Assembly (NCBI RefSeq): GCF_943193195.1
Contig: NZ_CALPDG010000001.1
Coordinates: 62,001 to 126,000 of the forward strand
Length of the DNA: 64,000 nucleotides
Direction of reading: 5' to 3'
DNA from: Mediterraneibacter agrestimuris
GTDB taxonomy: Bacteria > Bacillota > Clostridia > Lachnospirales > Lachnospiraceae
Shown here: in pieces, positions 26,294 through 35,513 of the stretch
How positions within the stretch are numbered: the first letter of the stretch is position 1
Layout: each line of letters opens with the position of its first letter
The notes under the pieces: model-generated
Seen by the model: only the letters and a program-made list of their open reading frames with translations
The model's database searches: none
Told to the model about the DNA's origin: nothing
Program-made: the position numbers and the translations under genes

Positions 26294-27130
26294 CTAAATA
26301 TGACGCACATAATTCTGACATGTTCCCAGATAAAATGGCATAAAATCCTCACGATTCGGCCAGCTCTTTGTCGGAATATCATTTACATAACTCAGCAGCG
26401 TTTCCAGATATTCAAATGAACATTCTCCAACTACTGGAATATCATCCAACGCGTCTTTATAGCCTCCTGATAATTTCAATGTTCCAGTCCCTACTCTTTT
26501 GTGAAGTGGTTTGGATATCCGCCGGCTTACAGCAGCAATCGGATCATACATCATTTCATTCTGCTGATGGGTCAGACAACATTTCAAATGTGCACCGTAG
26601 GTGATATCCGGCTCCTGCTTTCCAAGGTCCGAACCCAAATCCGCCTCAATACTTGCAATTGATTGTCCAAATCTGACAAGAGAGGCACTGACATGGTCAT
26701 CAAACAGAAATAGTTCTGTTTCTCCAAAACGTTTCGGCTCCCCCAGAAATTCTCTGCCGGAATAAATCACAGCTTCCTGATTAAAATATACCAGTGGCGT
26801 ATATTCAGCCCGTTCAGGCAAATCTTCGTACCAGCAGTCAAATCCTATAATTGCAAGGTCGCAATAAGTATATCCCAAATCAATAGGCTGTGTACCATAG
26901 GTTTTGACCTTTCCCAGTGTAATCGTTGCCATGGGAACCTCCGGAACCTTATAGCATGGCGGCATAATAGAATGTACAAAATCCCTATCCGTCTGAAAAC
27001 GAGCCGCAATACTTTGTATTTGATAAGTTACTCCTTTATTGTTCGCTACGATTCTGCATGCCTCATCTGACGCTCGGAATGGATTTGGCATAATAATGTT
27101 GTCTTTCCCAAAATTGTTTTTCATATCCAT
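26294..27130 (-). CDS. Acetoacetate decarboxylase family protein
   Basis: A 278-residue protein with the family motif YSGREFLGEPKRFG; Lys133 sits where the Schiff-base lysine of clostridial Adc lies. The upstream PPCYKVPEVPMATITLG region also fits. Length is slightly above Adc (about 245). Many Adc-fold proteins lack decarboxylase activity and act as aldolase-dehydratases or hydrolases on 2-oxo or 3-oxo acids, so I do not call it adc. It forms an operon with the GPH symporter and is divergent from the PucR-type regulator. Confidence 0.82.
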   Translation of the reverse strand: MDMKNNFGKDNIIMPNPFRASDEACRIVANNKGVTYQIQSIAARFQTDRDFVHSIMPPCYKVPEVPMATITLGKVKTYGTQPIDLGYTYCDLAIIGFDCWYEDLPERAEYTPLVYFNQEAVIYSGREFLGEPKRFGETELFLFDDHVSASLVRFGQSIASIEADLGSDLGKQEPDITYGAHLKCCLTHQQNEMMYDPIAAVSRRISKPLHKRVGTGTLKLSGGYKDALDDIPVVGECSFEYLETLLSYVNDIPTKSWPNREDFMPFYLGTCQNYVRHI

Positions 27131-27195
27131 AGATTGTTCCCTTCCTATTCGTTTTTATTGTTTTTATTCTGACAGCGCTGCAGTTCTTATATGTT

Positions 27196-27224
27196 ATAAT
27201 AAGATAAACATCTATTTAATACAA
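27196..27224 (-). promoter_or_regulatory. Promoter of the Adc-family/GPH operon
   Basis: TTGTAT (27224-27219), 17-base spacer, TATTAT (27201-27196), 66 bases upstream of the Adc-family start. Confidence 0.55.
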
Positions 27225-27309
27225 CATCGCAGTTTCAGAAAAGAACAAGTATAGTTAGTAAATTTTTATAATTATTTATGATAACTTTCGACAATATATT
27301 TCATTATTT

Positions 27310-27338
27310 TTGCAAAATTTTACAATACATGGTATATT
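27310..27338 (+). promoter_or_regulatory. Promoter of the PucR-type regulator
   Basis: TTGCAA (27310-27315), 17-base spacer, TATATT (27333-27338), 75 bases before the regulator start at 27413. Confidence 0.6.
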
Positions 27339-27412
27339 AAAAAAAGATATGGAAGTACAAGCATTAAATCACATATTTGCCTGAACATGCAAAAAACAAC
27401 AGGAGGAATAAA

Positions 27413-28930
27413 ATGATCGTTTCTGTTTCCACTTTTTACGAAGAATTGAATGAATATCAGCCGGAACTGATACAAGGACAGGTAAAAACCATACAATATT
27501 TCCGTCCGATTTATCACGGCATTGAAAATGGTTTCTCCACTGAAAATCTATATATTGGATTAATGTCCCAACTTCCGGAGATTCCGCCAGATGTTCCTTG
27601 CTGCTATATGCTGGTTGAAGATTGCATGCTGCCTGATTGTTACAAAGTTTCTGTTCAGAACACTTATCTCCTGCTTTCAAAAGAATATCGTAATTTGGAT
27701 TTATTTGCCCTGTCATCCGGTATCTTTGAGAATCAAGTAATGGTCGGTCTGTTATCTGCAGATCTGCTAGGATCTGTCAAGAAAAAGGCGGAACTGGACG
27801 TGATTCTTTTACAGGGTTATGAGGTACTGCAAATACCGTTGGTCCTGATAGACCGCTCTTTTAATATACTTGCCTGTACCGACTTCGAACATGCTGAACT
27901 TTCAGTTTCTTTTCTTCATAAACTTTTTGAAAAAGATAACCAGATACCTACAATTTCATCCAAAGAATATATCAATTATGAAATGTCCACTGACTCAGGA
28001 TATTTTATTGCAGGAAGAATTATGAGAGACTCTTCTCCGTCTGCATATCTGATCGGACTAATCAACGGAAACAGGATCAATGACCGGATTCGTAAGTTGT
28101 TTCAAATATTATGCAATTTCCTTGAACTCCGGATGCAGAATGATATTATGTACCGCCCCGACTTATATTCTTCGGGAAATGCCTTCCTACATGGTATCAT
28201 ATGTGGAAAATACAATGATCCTGACAGAATCGCCAGACATCAGGAGCGTCTCGGTCTGCGCTTCTATGATTTTCTTTTTGTAATCGCACTGGAACACCGG
28301 GATGGCAGCAGTACCGATGATCAGCTTCACCTGCTGCATTTCCGCCTGAATTCAATCTTGGGTCCTTATTACTGGATTACAAAAAACGGCCGACTTTTGA
28401 TTCTGTATGATAAAAAAGAAAAAGACCCTTTCACTCACATACAGCAAGAGCATCTGCAACAGTTTCTGGAAGAAACAGATTTCAGAGCAGTCATAAGTCT
28501 GCCCTTTTCCTCTCTTGATGAGTTTGCCGCCAGCTGCGGTCAAACACTCGCTGGCATGTCTGTACTCCAACAAAAAAAAGATGAGCGACGGATTGTTTTT
28601 TATGAAAATATAATGATAGACCATATGCTTCTGAACTATGGGGAGATTATCAATCTGGAAAAACTGGTACCTGATTATATTTGGAAACTGCATGCGATGG
28701 ATAAAGAGAAAAACTACGGATTTGTACACACTCTATTCACCTACATAGAACATAATCTTAACATGACGCAGACTGCTGAAGCTTTATATATACATTACAA
28801 CACATTAAAGCACCGGATCAACAGAATTTTAGAACTGACCGGTGCAGACCTGACTTCCCCGAATGTGGTGCTTCGTCTATTTCTTGCAAAACAAGTTTTT
28901 TCCCTTTTAACCGAACAGCATTTGATATAA
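27413..28930 (+). CDS. PucR-family transcriptional regulator
   Basis: A 505-residue regulator. Start set at ATG 27413 (MIVSVSTFYEELNEY), AGGAGG 6 bases upstream. The C-terminal about 60 residues are the PucR-type helix-turn-helix: YIEHNLNMTQTAEALYIHYN followed by TLKHRINRILELTGADL. Upstream is a CdaR/GGDEF-like central domain and an N-terminal PucR-like region that probably senses a metabolite. It is divergent from the Adc-family/GPH pair with 282 bases between starts and is likely their activator. Confidence 0.88.
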   Translation: MIVSVSTFYEELNEYQPELIQGQVKTIQYFRPIYHGIENGFSTENLYIGLMSQLPEIPPDVPCCYMLVEDCMLPDCYKVSVQNTYLLLSKEYRNLDLFALSSGIFENQVMVGLLSADLLGSVKKKAELDVILLQGYEVLQIPLVLIDRSFNILACTDFEHAELSVSFLHKLFEKDNQIPTISSKEYINYEMSTDSGYFIAGRIMRDSSPSAYLIGLINGNRINDRIRKLFQILCNFLELRMQNDIMYRPDLYSSGNAFLHGIICGKYNDPDRIARHQERLGLRFYDFLFVIALEHRDGSSTDDQLHLLHFRLNSILGPYYWITKNGRLLILYDKKEKDPFTHIQQEHLQQFLEETDFRAVISLPFSSLDEFAASCGQTLAGMSVLQQKKDERRIVFYENIMIDHMLLNYGEIINLEKLVPDYIWKLHAMDKEKNYGFVHTLFTYIEHNLNMTQTAEALYIHYNTLKHRINRILELTGADLTSPNVVLRLFLAKQVFSLLTEQHLI

Positions 28931-29044
28931 GCAGAGTGCTGTTATAGATGGATTAGCCTTCACAAATTACTCTACTTTGAAATTATGTTCACGGTTTGAA
29001 AAGAGTTTTCTGAGCACTTCGGACAATATCCTATAACGCAAATA

Positions 29045-29089
29045 CTCCCATAGAATATCAGATATTCAAAATACTGATTTCTATGGGAG
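29045..29089. terminator. Terminator between convergent pucR and glgB
   Basis: CTCCCATAGAATATCAG pairs with CTGATTTCTATGGGAG (one bulge). It is followed by a T-rich run on the plus strand and lies 18 bases past the glgB stop, so it may serve both genes. The remaining 28931-29040 holds nothing recognisable. Confidence 0.65.
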
Positions 29090-29106
29090 ATTTCTATTTT
29101 GAAATT

Positions 29107-31032
29107 TTAAAACTCAAATACTGCAACTCCATATGGCTGCAGCGGATATGCAAATGAATATGGCTGTCCGTCACACTCACCCTTCTTTGCCCTGTATGCC
29201 AGCGGTCTTTCCTCTCCCGTTCCGCCATATCTTACATCATCACTGTTCAATACTAGCTTGTACTGCTTCCCCCTCGGCACGCCTACACGGTAGTCAGGAC
29301 GTTCCATCGGTGTAAAGTTACATACAAACAGCAAATTCTTTTTCTTATCCTTAGAATGGCGTGTAAAACTGAAAATACTTCTGAACAGATCGTCCTTATT
29401 GATCCAGTTAAATCCTTCCGGATCTGTATCCAATTCATACATAGCCTTGTTCTTCTTATACAGTTGGAGCAGATCCTGCATCCAGTTCTGAATATACTGA
29501 TGCGGTTTCTCCGCCAACAGATACCAGTCAAGCTCACGCTCCTCGCTCCATTCACGAAGCTGTGCAAACTCCTGTCCCATGAACAACAGCTTTTTGCCCG
29601 GATGACCCATCATAAAGGCATATCCTGCTTTTAAATTGGCAAACTTGTCAAATCCCAGTCCCGGCATCTTATTGAGCATAGAACACTTCAGATGCACTAC
29701 CTCGTCATGTGAAAGCACAAGAATATAATTCTCACTATATGCGTATTCCATAGAAAATGACATCATATAATGCGCGTTCTTCCTAAATAACGGATCCAGC
29801 TTCATATATTCGGTAAAATCATGCATCCAGCCCATATTCCACTTCAGGCTGAATCCCAGCCCGTCATCTTCCGGATCTCCGGTCACCTTTGGCCATGCCG
29901 TAGACTCCTCTGCGATCATCATACTTCCTGGATTACGCCCCAGTACAACAGAATTTAAATGCTTAAAAAACTCGATTGCTTCCAGATTCTCGTTGCCGCC
30001 ATTTTTATTGGCAACCCACTGACCATCCTGCTTACCGTAATCAAGATACAACATCGATGCAACCGCATCCACACGCAGCCCGTCTACATGATAATGCTCA
30101 ATCCAGAAAAGCGCATTCCCTATGAGGAAATTCTGTACCTCCGGCTTCTCAAAATCAAAAATCTTCGTCCCCCAGTCCGGATGCTCTCCCTTTCTTGGAT
30201 CTGCATACTCAAAAGTCGGTGTGCCGTCAAAATCAGCCAGTCCGTGTGCATCCCTAGGGAAATGCGCCGGTACCCAGTCCAGAATGACACCAATCTTGTT
30301 TTTATGCAGATAATCGATCATGTATGCAAAATCTTCCGGCGTACCATAACGTGATGTCGGTGCATAATACCCGGTCACCTGATATCCCCAAGAGCCGTCA
30401 AACGGATGCTCCGCCATACCCATCAATTCTACATGAGTATATCCCATCTTCTTAACATAATCTGCAATTGCAACAGCAAACTCCCGGTATGTGTAAAAGC
30501 CTTCATCCTCACGCCCGGGATGACGCATCCAAGATCCCATATGGACCTCATAAATGGACATTGGACTGATCTTGTTATCCCACTCCTTACGTTCCTCCAG
30601 CCATGCCTTGTCCGTCCACTTCAAATGTTCGATATCTGTCACGCGGGAAGCCGTTCCCGGACGCACTTCCGCATAGTTCGCAAACGGATCTGCCTTAAAC
30701 AGGCGCTTGCCTTGCTGTGTCTCAATACAGAACTTATATAAATCCCCGTCCTTTGCCTCCGGAACAAACTTGGTGTAGATTCCTAAAGGTTCCTGACGCT
30801 CCATATAATCCAGATCAAAGTCCCAGTCATTAAATTCTCCGATAACTGATACCCGCTTTGCATTTGGCGCCCATACGGCAAAATACACGCCCTTCACACC
30901 ATTCTGTGTAACCGTATGTGCCCCCAGCTTCTTATAAATCTCATAATGTCTTCCCTGGCCGAACAGATACTGATCAAGTTCCCCGATCTCGTACGGCTGC
31001 AGATTCTTCTTTAAGGTTTCTTTCTTTTTCAT
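29107..31032 (-). CDS. glgB: 1,4-alpha-glucan branching enzyme
   Basis: GH13 enzyme that creates alpha-1,6 branches in glycogen (EC 2.4.1.18). The 641-residue protein has an N-terminal CBM48 domain (GVKGVYFAVWAPNAKRVSVI, GEFNDWD), then the barrel with HVELMGMAEHPFDGSWGYQV, nucleophile Asp in DGLRVDAVASMLYLDYG, acid/base Glu in MMIAEESTAWP and LSHDEVVH. No other glycogen gene is in the window, so it is a stand-alone copy. GAGG precedes the ATG. The terminator of the upstream gene separates it from the neighbour. Confidence 0.95.
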   Translation of the reverse strand: MKKKETLKKNLQPYEIGELDQYLFGQGRHYEIYKKLGAHTVTQNGVKGVYFAVWAPNAKRVSVIGEFNDWDFDLDYMERQEPLGIYTKFVPEAKDGDLYKFCIETQQGKRLFKADPFANYAEVRPGTASRVTDIEHLKWTDKAWLEERKEWDNKISPMSIYEVHMGSWMRHPGREDEGFYTYREFAVAIADYVKKMGYTHVELMGMAEHPFDGSWGYQVTGYYAPTSRYGTPEDFAYMIDYLHKNKIGVILDWVPAHFPRDAHGLADFDGTPTFEYADPRKGEHPDWGTKIFDFEKPEVQNFLIGNALFWIEHYHVDGLRVDAVASMLYLDYGKQDGQWVANKNGGNENLEAIEFFKHLNSVVLGRNPGSMMIAEESTAWPKVTGDPEDDGLGFSLKWNMGWMHDFTEYMKLDPLFRKNAHYMMSFSMEYAYSENYILVLSHDEVVHLKCSMLNKMPGLGFDKFANLKAGYAFMMGHPGKKLLFMGQEFAQLREWSEERELDWYLLAEKPHQYIQNWMQDLLQLYKKNKAMYELDTDPEGFNWINKDDLFRSIFSFTRHSKDKKKNLLFVCNFTPMERPDYRVGVPRGKQYKLVLNSDDVRYGGTGEERPLAYRAKKGECDGQPYSFAYPLQPYGVAVFEF

Positions 31033-31098
31033 AAATATACCTCGCCGCTCATAATGATATACTCATTATACTTGATATCAGTAAAAAATAAAAGAGAA

Positions 31099-31145
31099 AA
31101 CACAAAAAAGAACAGGTAAACTATCCCCTGTTCTTTTTGTGTTTT
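31099..31145 (-). terminator. Terminator of the acidic AAA protein gene
   Basis: A stem of about 17 bp (AACACAAAAAGAACAGG with CCTGTTCTTTTTTGTGTT in minus orientation) followed by TTCTCTTTT, 33 bases after the stop. Confidence 0.75.
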
Positions 31146-31177
31146 CTTCTTATTTTGCTGCAGATGCCGCACCCGGA

Positions 31178-34100
31178 TCAAACATTAAAATCTTTCTCTG
31201 TTAAGATAATCCTGTCAGAATCATCCGTATTCTTACCAAATACTCTCTTCACCAGTTTCTTTGCAGATGCTTTCTGTGAATGTGCCATCGCTTCATCCAT
31301 AATCTCTTTCACTTCTGCAATAGTTACAGCATGATCTTCTCTCTGAAGAGAATCAATTCGGCTGTAAAGCGCCAGAATGCTCATTTCATCAATACGGTAT
31401 CCATTCTCCTGTGCATAGGTCTGACCAAATGTTACCAGTTCATCATTGATAAATACCGGCACTTCCAATCGACTTGTAAACTTCCTTCTAAACTCTCTGT
31501 TAGAACTTAACAGTCTGTCAAGCGGTTTTCTCTGATCTTCCAGTACAATAAACAATTCTCCTGTGTCCTGCTCCATTGCTTTATTCAGCCTTGAAACTGT
31601 CTTCTCATTCATTTTGCCGGCCTTTTCGATGATCAGAGCTCCCCCATACAGCTTGCCCACAATATCACTGATTTTCTTCTTATTCAGAGACTCCCCTGTT
31701 ACAATAGCAACCTTGCCTCTATGAATTTTTCGCTGTTTCTGAATTGCCTTAACAACATCAACGGCGAGAACTGTTTTACCATTTCCCTTGTTACCAATAA
31801 TCAAAAGATTACCTGTACAGGATGTTCCCTGGCGGTTTGTACAATTCTTATCCTGCTCTAACACATCGACCAACTGTTCACTCATACCTCGAACCGGTAC
31901 AAAGTAAGAAAACAGCTTCTTCTGCTCTTCTGTCAGACCTGCACGCGTGCCAATTCCACTCTGTGTCTTCAAGTCATATCTTCCATGTACAATAAATCCT
32001 GTGTCCGACATAGACAGTGCATCCGAAATCTCATCTAATGGCAACGGCGCTGTCTTTCCGGTTGCGATCAATTTTGCCGTTTCTTTCCTGCTAAGCGGTG
32101 TTGTTGCAGACAAGAGATCCATTTCTTCCTCATCGTCATCCGGAACCTCACGATCGTCAATGCCATCTGCATACTCACGGAGGCGGAACTCTTCTTCAAG
32201 ATTAACCTCGGCAGACTCTTCCTCCTCTAAATCAAGGTCATACTCATCATCTTCTTCGTAATCATCATCCATCTCATCGAACTCGTCATACTCATCTGCG
32301 AGTTCTTCATCGTATTCTTCATACTCGTCTGCAAGTTCTTCATCGTACTCTTCATCATTAAATTCACCGGATTCTTCATCCCCATCAAATACTCCTGAAA
32401 ACACTCCTGCTGCTTCTTCTTCATCTAAAGCATCTTCCGTGCCCCATTTAAAGGCTTCTTCCTCGTAATTCTCTTCTGCTGTAATATCCTCTGCCTCTTC
32501 TGTTTCCCCTTCCTCCATAGGGGGCTTTTGATCTGCATCCTCCTGCGGCGGAATATTCCCTTCGATTTCATCAATCAGCCGTTGAATATCCGGCGATAAA
32601 ATAGGTGTATCGTTCTTCTTATTCTCCATAGTCTCCCCTTCTTGTTCTATTATAACTGTATTATCTGCATCCTCTGCAATTTCTTCAACAGATTCTGGTT
32701 CCCCTTCTACAAAGTCCTCTACAGCCTCTTCTAATACTTCTGCTTCCTCTTCTACAAAGTCCTCTACAGCCTCTTCTAATACTTCTGTTTCCTCTTCTAC
32801 AAAGTCTTCCGCAGCCTCTCCTAATACTTCTGCTTCCTCTTCCACAAACTCTTCCGCAGTCTCTTCTAATACTTCTGCTTCCTCTTCTACAAAGTCCTCC
32901 GCAGTCTCTTCTAATACTTCTGCTTCCTCTTCCACAAAGTCCTCCGCAGTCTCTTCTAATACTTCTGCTTCCTCTTCCACAAAGTCTTCCGCAGTTTCTT
33001 CTAATACTTCTGCTTCCTCTTCTGCAAAGTCCTCCGCAGTCTCTTCTGACACTTCCGCTTCCGGTTCTCCCCATCCTTCAAGAATATCCATAAAGCTCAT
33101 CTGACCTTGAATCTGATCTCCATTAGACTCAGCTGCTTTCTGTATTTTGACATCCTTCTGCTCTTGTGCCTCATCATCTACTTCTAATTCTTCTTCCGGC
33201 AACGGCTTAAGCTCCTCCAGATCCGGATCGACTTTAGTAGCTTCTCGTTTTCTTATACCTGCCACCTTTTCTGCAAATCCCAAATCTGCAACAGATTCTA
33301 TTGCCTCAATCTTACTCTCCAGCTCCGTCAGATCCTCGTCCGTCTCTTCTGCCGGCTCTGGTTCGCCCGCTGGCTCATCCTCTGCTTTAATCACGATATT
33401 CAACAAACTCTTCAGCGCTTCGTCCAGCTTCATTGTATTACCGATTTTTTTCTTGCCCGACTGCTGTGCTGCCAGATCATTTTCCTTACTGACCTCACTG
33501 TCGGTATTATCTTCCTTCATTCCCTGCGGCTCATCTGATATCTGAACGTCCGGTTTCTCCCCCGCTGCTTCCGTCTTCTGATACTGCGTCAGATCCGGTA
33601 TCTCTTCTGTCTCATTGGACACAGACATCTTTTCATATCTCCGGTCGTATTTCTCCTGCTGCGACGGTGTCAAAGGCTTATACTGCATCTTCAATTCCAT
33701 TGTCTGGTATACATACTGCCCCTCGCTGAACCAAAGAATCAAGTCGTCACATTCCTCCAGGCACTCTCTTGTCATGCCGGCTTCCTGATATAACTTTGCC
33801 AGCTCATATGCCCATTCTTCAATATACTCCGCTTTCTTAAAAGCTTCAAGTGCATGTATCTGCTGCTCGATCGGTGCCCTCTGAGCCCGCAGAATCCGAT
33901 ATTTTAAAATAAACTGATTCGGGTCTTTTGGTGCAAGCTCCATAAAGTCATCATAATAATCTATTGCTTCATCAACATTCCCTGTCCTTAGTGCAAGTGT
34001 GCATAGACGGGAAATAATCTTACGGCTGCCCTCCGCCCGATTGTACGCAACACGCAGAACCTCGTAGCTCTTTTGATAATCTCTGTTCTTCTCATAAATC

Positions 34101-34243
34101 TCGCTGACCGTTCCCAGCATCGTCGAATTACGTACCCGCTTCCAGTCAATGGTATCCGCAATCTCTGCGGCTCTGTTGTATGCACCGTCGTTCATAAGTT
34201 CAAGCATCTGTTCTGTCTTTAACTTATACTCATACTTATCCAC
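31178..34243 (-). CDS. Large acidic repeat protein with TPR-like N-terminus and AAA ATPase domain
   Basis: About 1,021 residues; GTG start at 34243 with AGGTGA 5 bases upstream (GTG 34252 is possible). Three parts: helical TPR-like repeats (about 1-215); a long disordered, very acidic centre with eight 15-residue repeats of form EAEVLEETAEDFVEE (about residues 394-513) and a second Asp/Glu/Tyr-rich tract (EEYDEELADEYDE); and a C-terminal AAA module with P-loop IIGNKGNGKTVLAVDVV, KKKISDIVGKL and FIVLEDQRKPLDRLLSSN, similar to CbxX/CfqX-type ATPases. No signal peptide. Its role is unknown; the layout suggests a cytoplasmic scaffold or remodelling ATPase. It is monocistronic. Confidence 0.75.
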   Translation of the reverse strand: MDKYEYKLKTEQMLELMNDGAYNRAAEIADTIDWKRVRNSTMLGTVSEIYEKNRDYQKSYEVLRVAYNRAEGSRKIISRLCTLALRTGNVDEAIDYYDDFMELAPKDPNQFILKYRILRAQRAPIEQQIHALEAFKKAEYIEEWAYELAKLYQEAGMTRECLEECDDLILWFSEGQYVYQTMELKMQYKPLTPSQQEKYDRRYEKMSVSNETEEIPDLTQYQKTEAAGEKPDVQISDEPQGMKEDNTDSEVSKENDLAAQQSGKKKIGNTMKLDEALKSLLNIVIKAEDEPAGEPEPAEETDEDLTELESKIEAIESVADLGFAEKVAGIRKREATKVDPDLEELKPLPEEELEVDDEAQEQKDVKIQKAAESNGDQIQGQMSFMDILEGWGEPEAEVSEETAEDFAEEEAEVLEETAEDFVEEEAEVLEETAEDFVEEEAEVLEETAEDFVEEEAEVLEETAEEFVEEEAEVLGEAAEDFVEEETEVLEEAVEDFVEEEAEVLEEAVEDFVEGEPESVEEIAEDADNTVIIEQEGETMENKKNDTPILSPDIQRLIDEIEGNIPPQEDADQKPPMEEGETEEAEDITAEENYEEEAFKWGTEDALDEEEAAGVFSGVFDGDEESGEFNDEEYDEELADEYEEYDEELADEYDEFDEMDDDYEEDDEYDLDLEEEESAEVNLEEEFRLREYADGIDDREVPDDDEEEMDLLSATTPLSRKETAKLIATGKTAPLPLDEISDALSMSDTGFIVHGRYDLKTQSGIGTRAGLTEEQKKLFSYFVPVRGMSEQLVDVLEQDKNCTNRQGTSCTGNLLIIGNKGNGKTVLAVDVVKAIQKQRKIHRGKVAIVTGESLNKKKISDIVGKLYGGALIIEKAGKMNEKTVSRLNKAMEQDTGELFIVLEDQRKPLDRLLSSNREFRRKFTSRLEVPVFINDELVTFGQTYAQENGYRIDEMSILALYSRIDSLQREDHAVTIAEVKEIMDEAMAHSQKASAKKLVKRVFGKNTDDSDRIILTEKDFNV
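32705..33064. repeat. Tandem 45-bp repeat, eight copies, coding
   Basis: A 45-base unit recurs in exact register at 32731, 32776, 32821, 32866, 32911, 32956, 33001 and 33046 (marker CTAATACTTC or a variant). It encodes the 15-residue acidic repeat of the AAA protein. Some neighbouring units are nearly identical, implying recent copy-number change. Confidence 0.9.
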
Positions 34244-34415
34244 TGCACTCACCTCATCAACTTATTCTCTTCTTAGTCTCTTTCTGTTAATCTTTATTTT
34301 AGTAATTCATATTTTATCGGACAAAGCCCGCCGCAGGCATGAATTATGGGATGCCCGGGTGGGTATACTTACCGATATTCTTTCAATAGTTTACCATACT
34401 GAAACCATGTTGTCA

Positions 34416-34460
34416 AAAAAAAGTACATCCCTGGCTGACACCCGGATGTACTTTTTATTT
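34416..34460 (-). terminator. Strong terminator of an orphan transcription unit
   Basis: AAAAAGTACATCC pairs with GGATGTACTTTTT, with eight T in a row following on the minus strand and a T-rich run on the plus strand. No annotated gene ends here, so it most likely closes the transcript that starts at the 35.2-kb promoter. Confidence 0.7.
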
Positions 34461-35205
34461 TTATTTAATTATTCTTTCTTTTTATTTATAAAACCGGAGG
34501 AATCTCACGATTTAATTCCTGTAGACTTTACCTTTTGTTATGATATATAAATTACTTTATACCTATTCACCTGCATTCTCATGTAACCCTTGCCACAGAA
34601 TTGATGTCCGAGTGAATACATCATTTTTATATTTATTTACAACAAAATCCTTACGGTACCATCATCATATTCTGAAGTATATCCTTAGGTTATTTCATCT
34701 ATAATTGTTCAACCGCCGCAATATCATTACTCTTAATACCCCAACACCTTACTAAATTATTCTTTCTATAACTCATGTATACTTTCTTATGAGATCATAT
34801 TCCTTAGATGTTTCTTCACACATCACTGGAACTTTCATTGAATGTGGTAACTATACTTCAATATGTCTGCGAATGTAAAATCTTAACTAATTACTTTTTA
34901 TTCGGTCTTCCTTACTCTCCGATCCGTCAGTTTTCTCATTCTAACTTTACCGAATATTCTTTATCTTGTACAGGTAAAAGTCTCTGCATCACAGGAACTT
35001 CCATTCACCGTACCACTGACATATTGAATAGAAAATATTGAAATACTGTCCATGGGACCTTTACCTCCTTTTCTATAATCTATATCCGCTAAAGAGTGCT
35101 GTACTCTTTTGAAAATATCCTCTTAAAATCTCTCTTGAGATATCATTTTGAAATACGAAAATTGTATTCTTTATGTTTTAGGATATTTGTTTTTGGATTG
35201 ACTTT
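34461..35205 (-). other. Gene-poor AT-rich transcript region with possible short frames
   Basis: No frame over about 30 codons looks coding on the minus strand. The stretch is bounded by a strong minus-strand promoter and a strong terminator, so a transcript of roughly 780 bases is predicted. Two diverged copies of an about 35-base segment (core ATCACAGGAACTTCCATT at 34988-35005 and ATCACTGGAACTTTCATT at 34822-34839) open short frames beginning MEVPVM and MKVPVM. It may be a decayed gene with internal duplication or a structured RNA. I do not recognise a known RNA family. Confidence 0.4.
34961..35053 (-). CDS. Possible 30-residue peptide gene
   Basis: ATG at 35053 follows GGAGG by 10 bases within the orphan transcript. 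The frame starts MDSISIFSIQYVSGTVNGSS and ends CDAETFTCTR before TAA. Two Cys near the C-terminus. The SD and the promoter upstream are the main support; no homologue is recognised. Confidence 0.3.
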   Translation of the reverse strand: MDSISIFSIQYVSGTVNGSSCDAETFTCTR

Positions 35206-35234
35206 ATAATAGCACAGCAGTTTTTAATTGTCAA
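35206..35234 (-). promoter_or_regulatory. Strong promoter of the orphan unit
   Basis: TTGACA (35234-35229), 17-base spacer, TATTAT (35211-35206). It points away from the transketolase genes, towards lower coordinates. Confidence 0.6.
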
Positions 35235-35410
35235 CCTCTTTTAATATATTTTAAATATAAATTTATAATTGTTTGTTTTATTATGAATTTTCTGAAAATT
35301 TAATTGTTTTTTGCCACATATTATTTTGTATTCTTATTGAACCACTAATGTTCAATAAGTATGGATTTTTGCACGTTACTGTGAACAGTGATACTAATAT
35401 TCCCTACGTA

Positions 35411-35450
35411 TAAAAGAGGCATACCCTCCTCGGTACACCTCTCTCTTTTT
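35411..35450 (-). terminator. Terminator of the transaldolase/transketolase operon
   Basis: GAGGTGTACC and GGTATGCCTC (two mismatches, 6-base loop) followed by TTTTATA on the minus strand, about 65 bases past the transketolase stop. 35235-35410 holds no other feature apart from a loose palindrome GTTACTGTGAACAGTGATAC (35376-35395). Confidence 0.6.
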
Positions 35451-35513
35451 GTCGTATGCATGGCAACTGAATCCGCCCTATTTTATATTATTGTACTCTC
35501 AAAAAGCCAAGTC

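Noticed and set aside
32685-33066. CRISPR array suspected from regularly spaced repeats
   Set aside because: Units are contiguous 45-bp coding repeats without spacers and no cas genes occur in the window.
32685-33074. Arg/Gly-rich 129-codon frame (MGRTGSGSVRRDCGGLC)
   Set aside because: It is the acidic 45-bp repeat read in another frame on the same strand as the AAA protein gene.
34640-34670. T-box-like GATGGTACCGT on the minus strand
   Set aside because: It does not match the GGTGGNACCNCG core and no aminoacyl-tRNA or biosynthesis gene follows the terminator.
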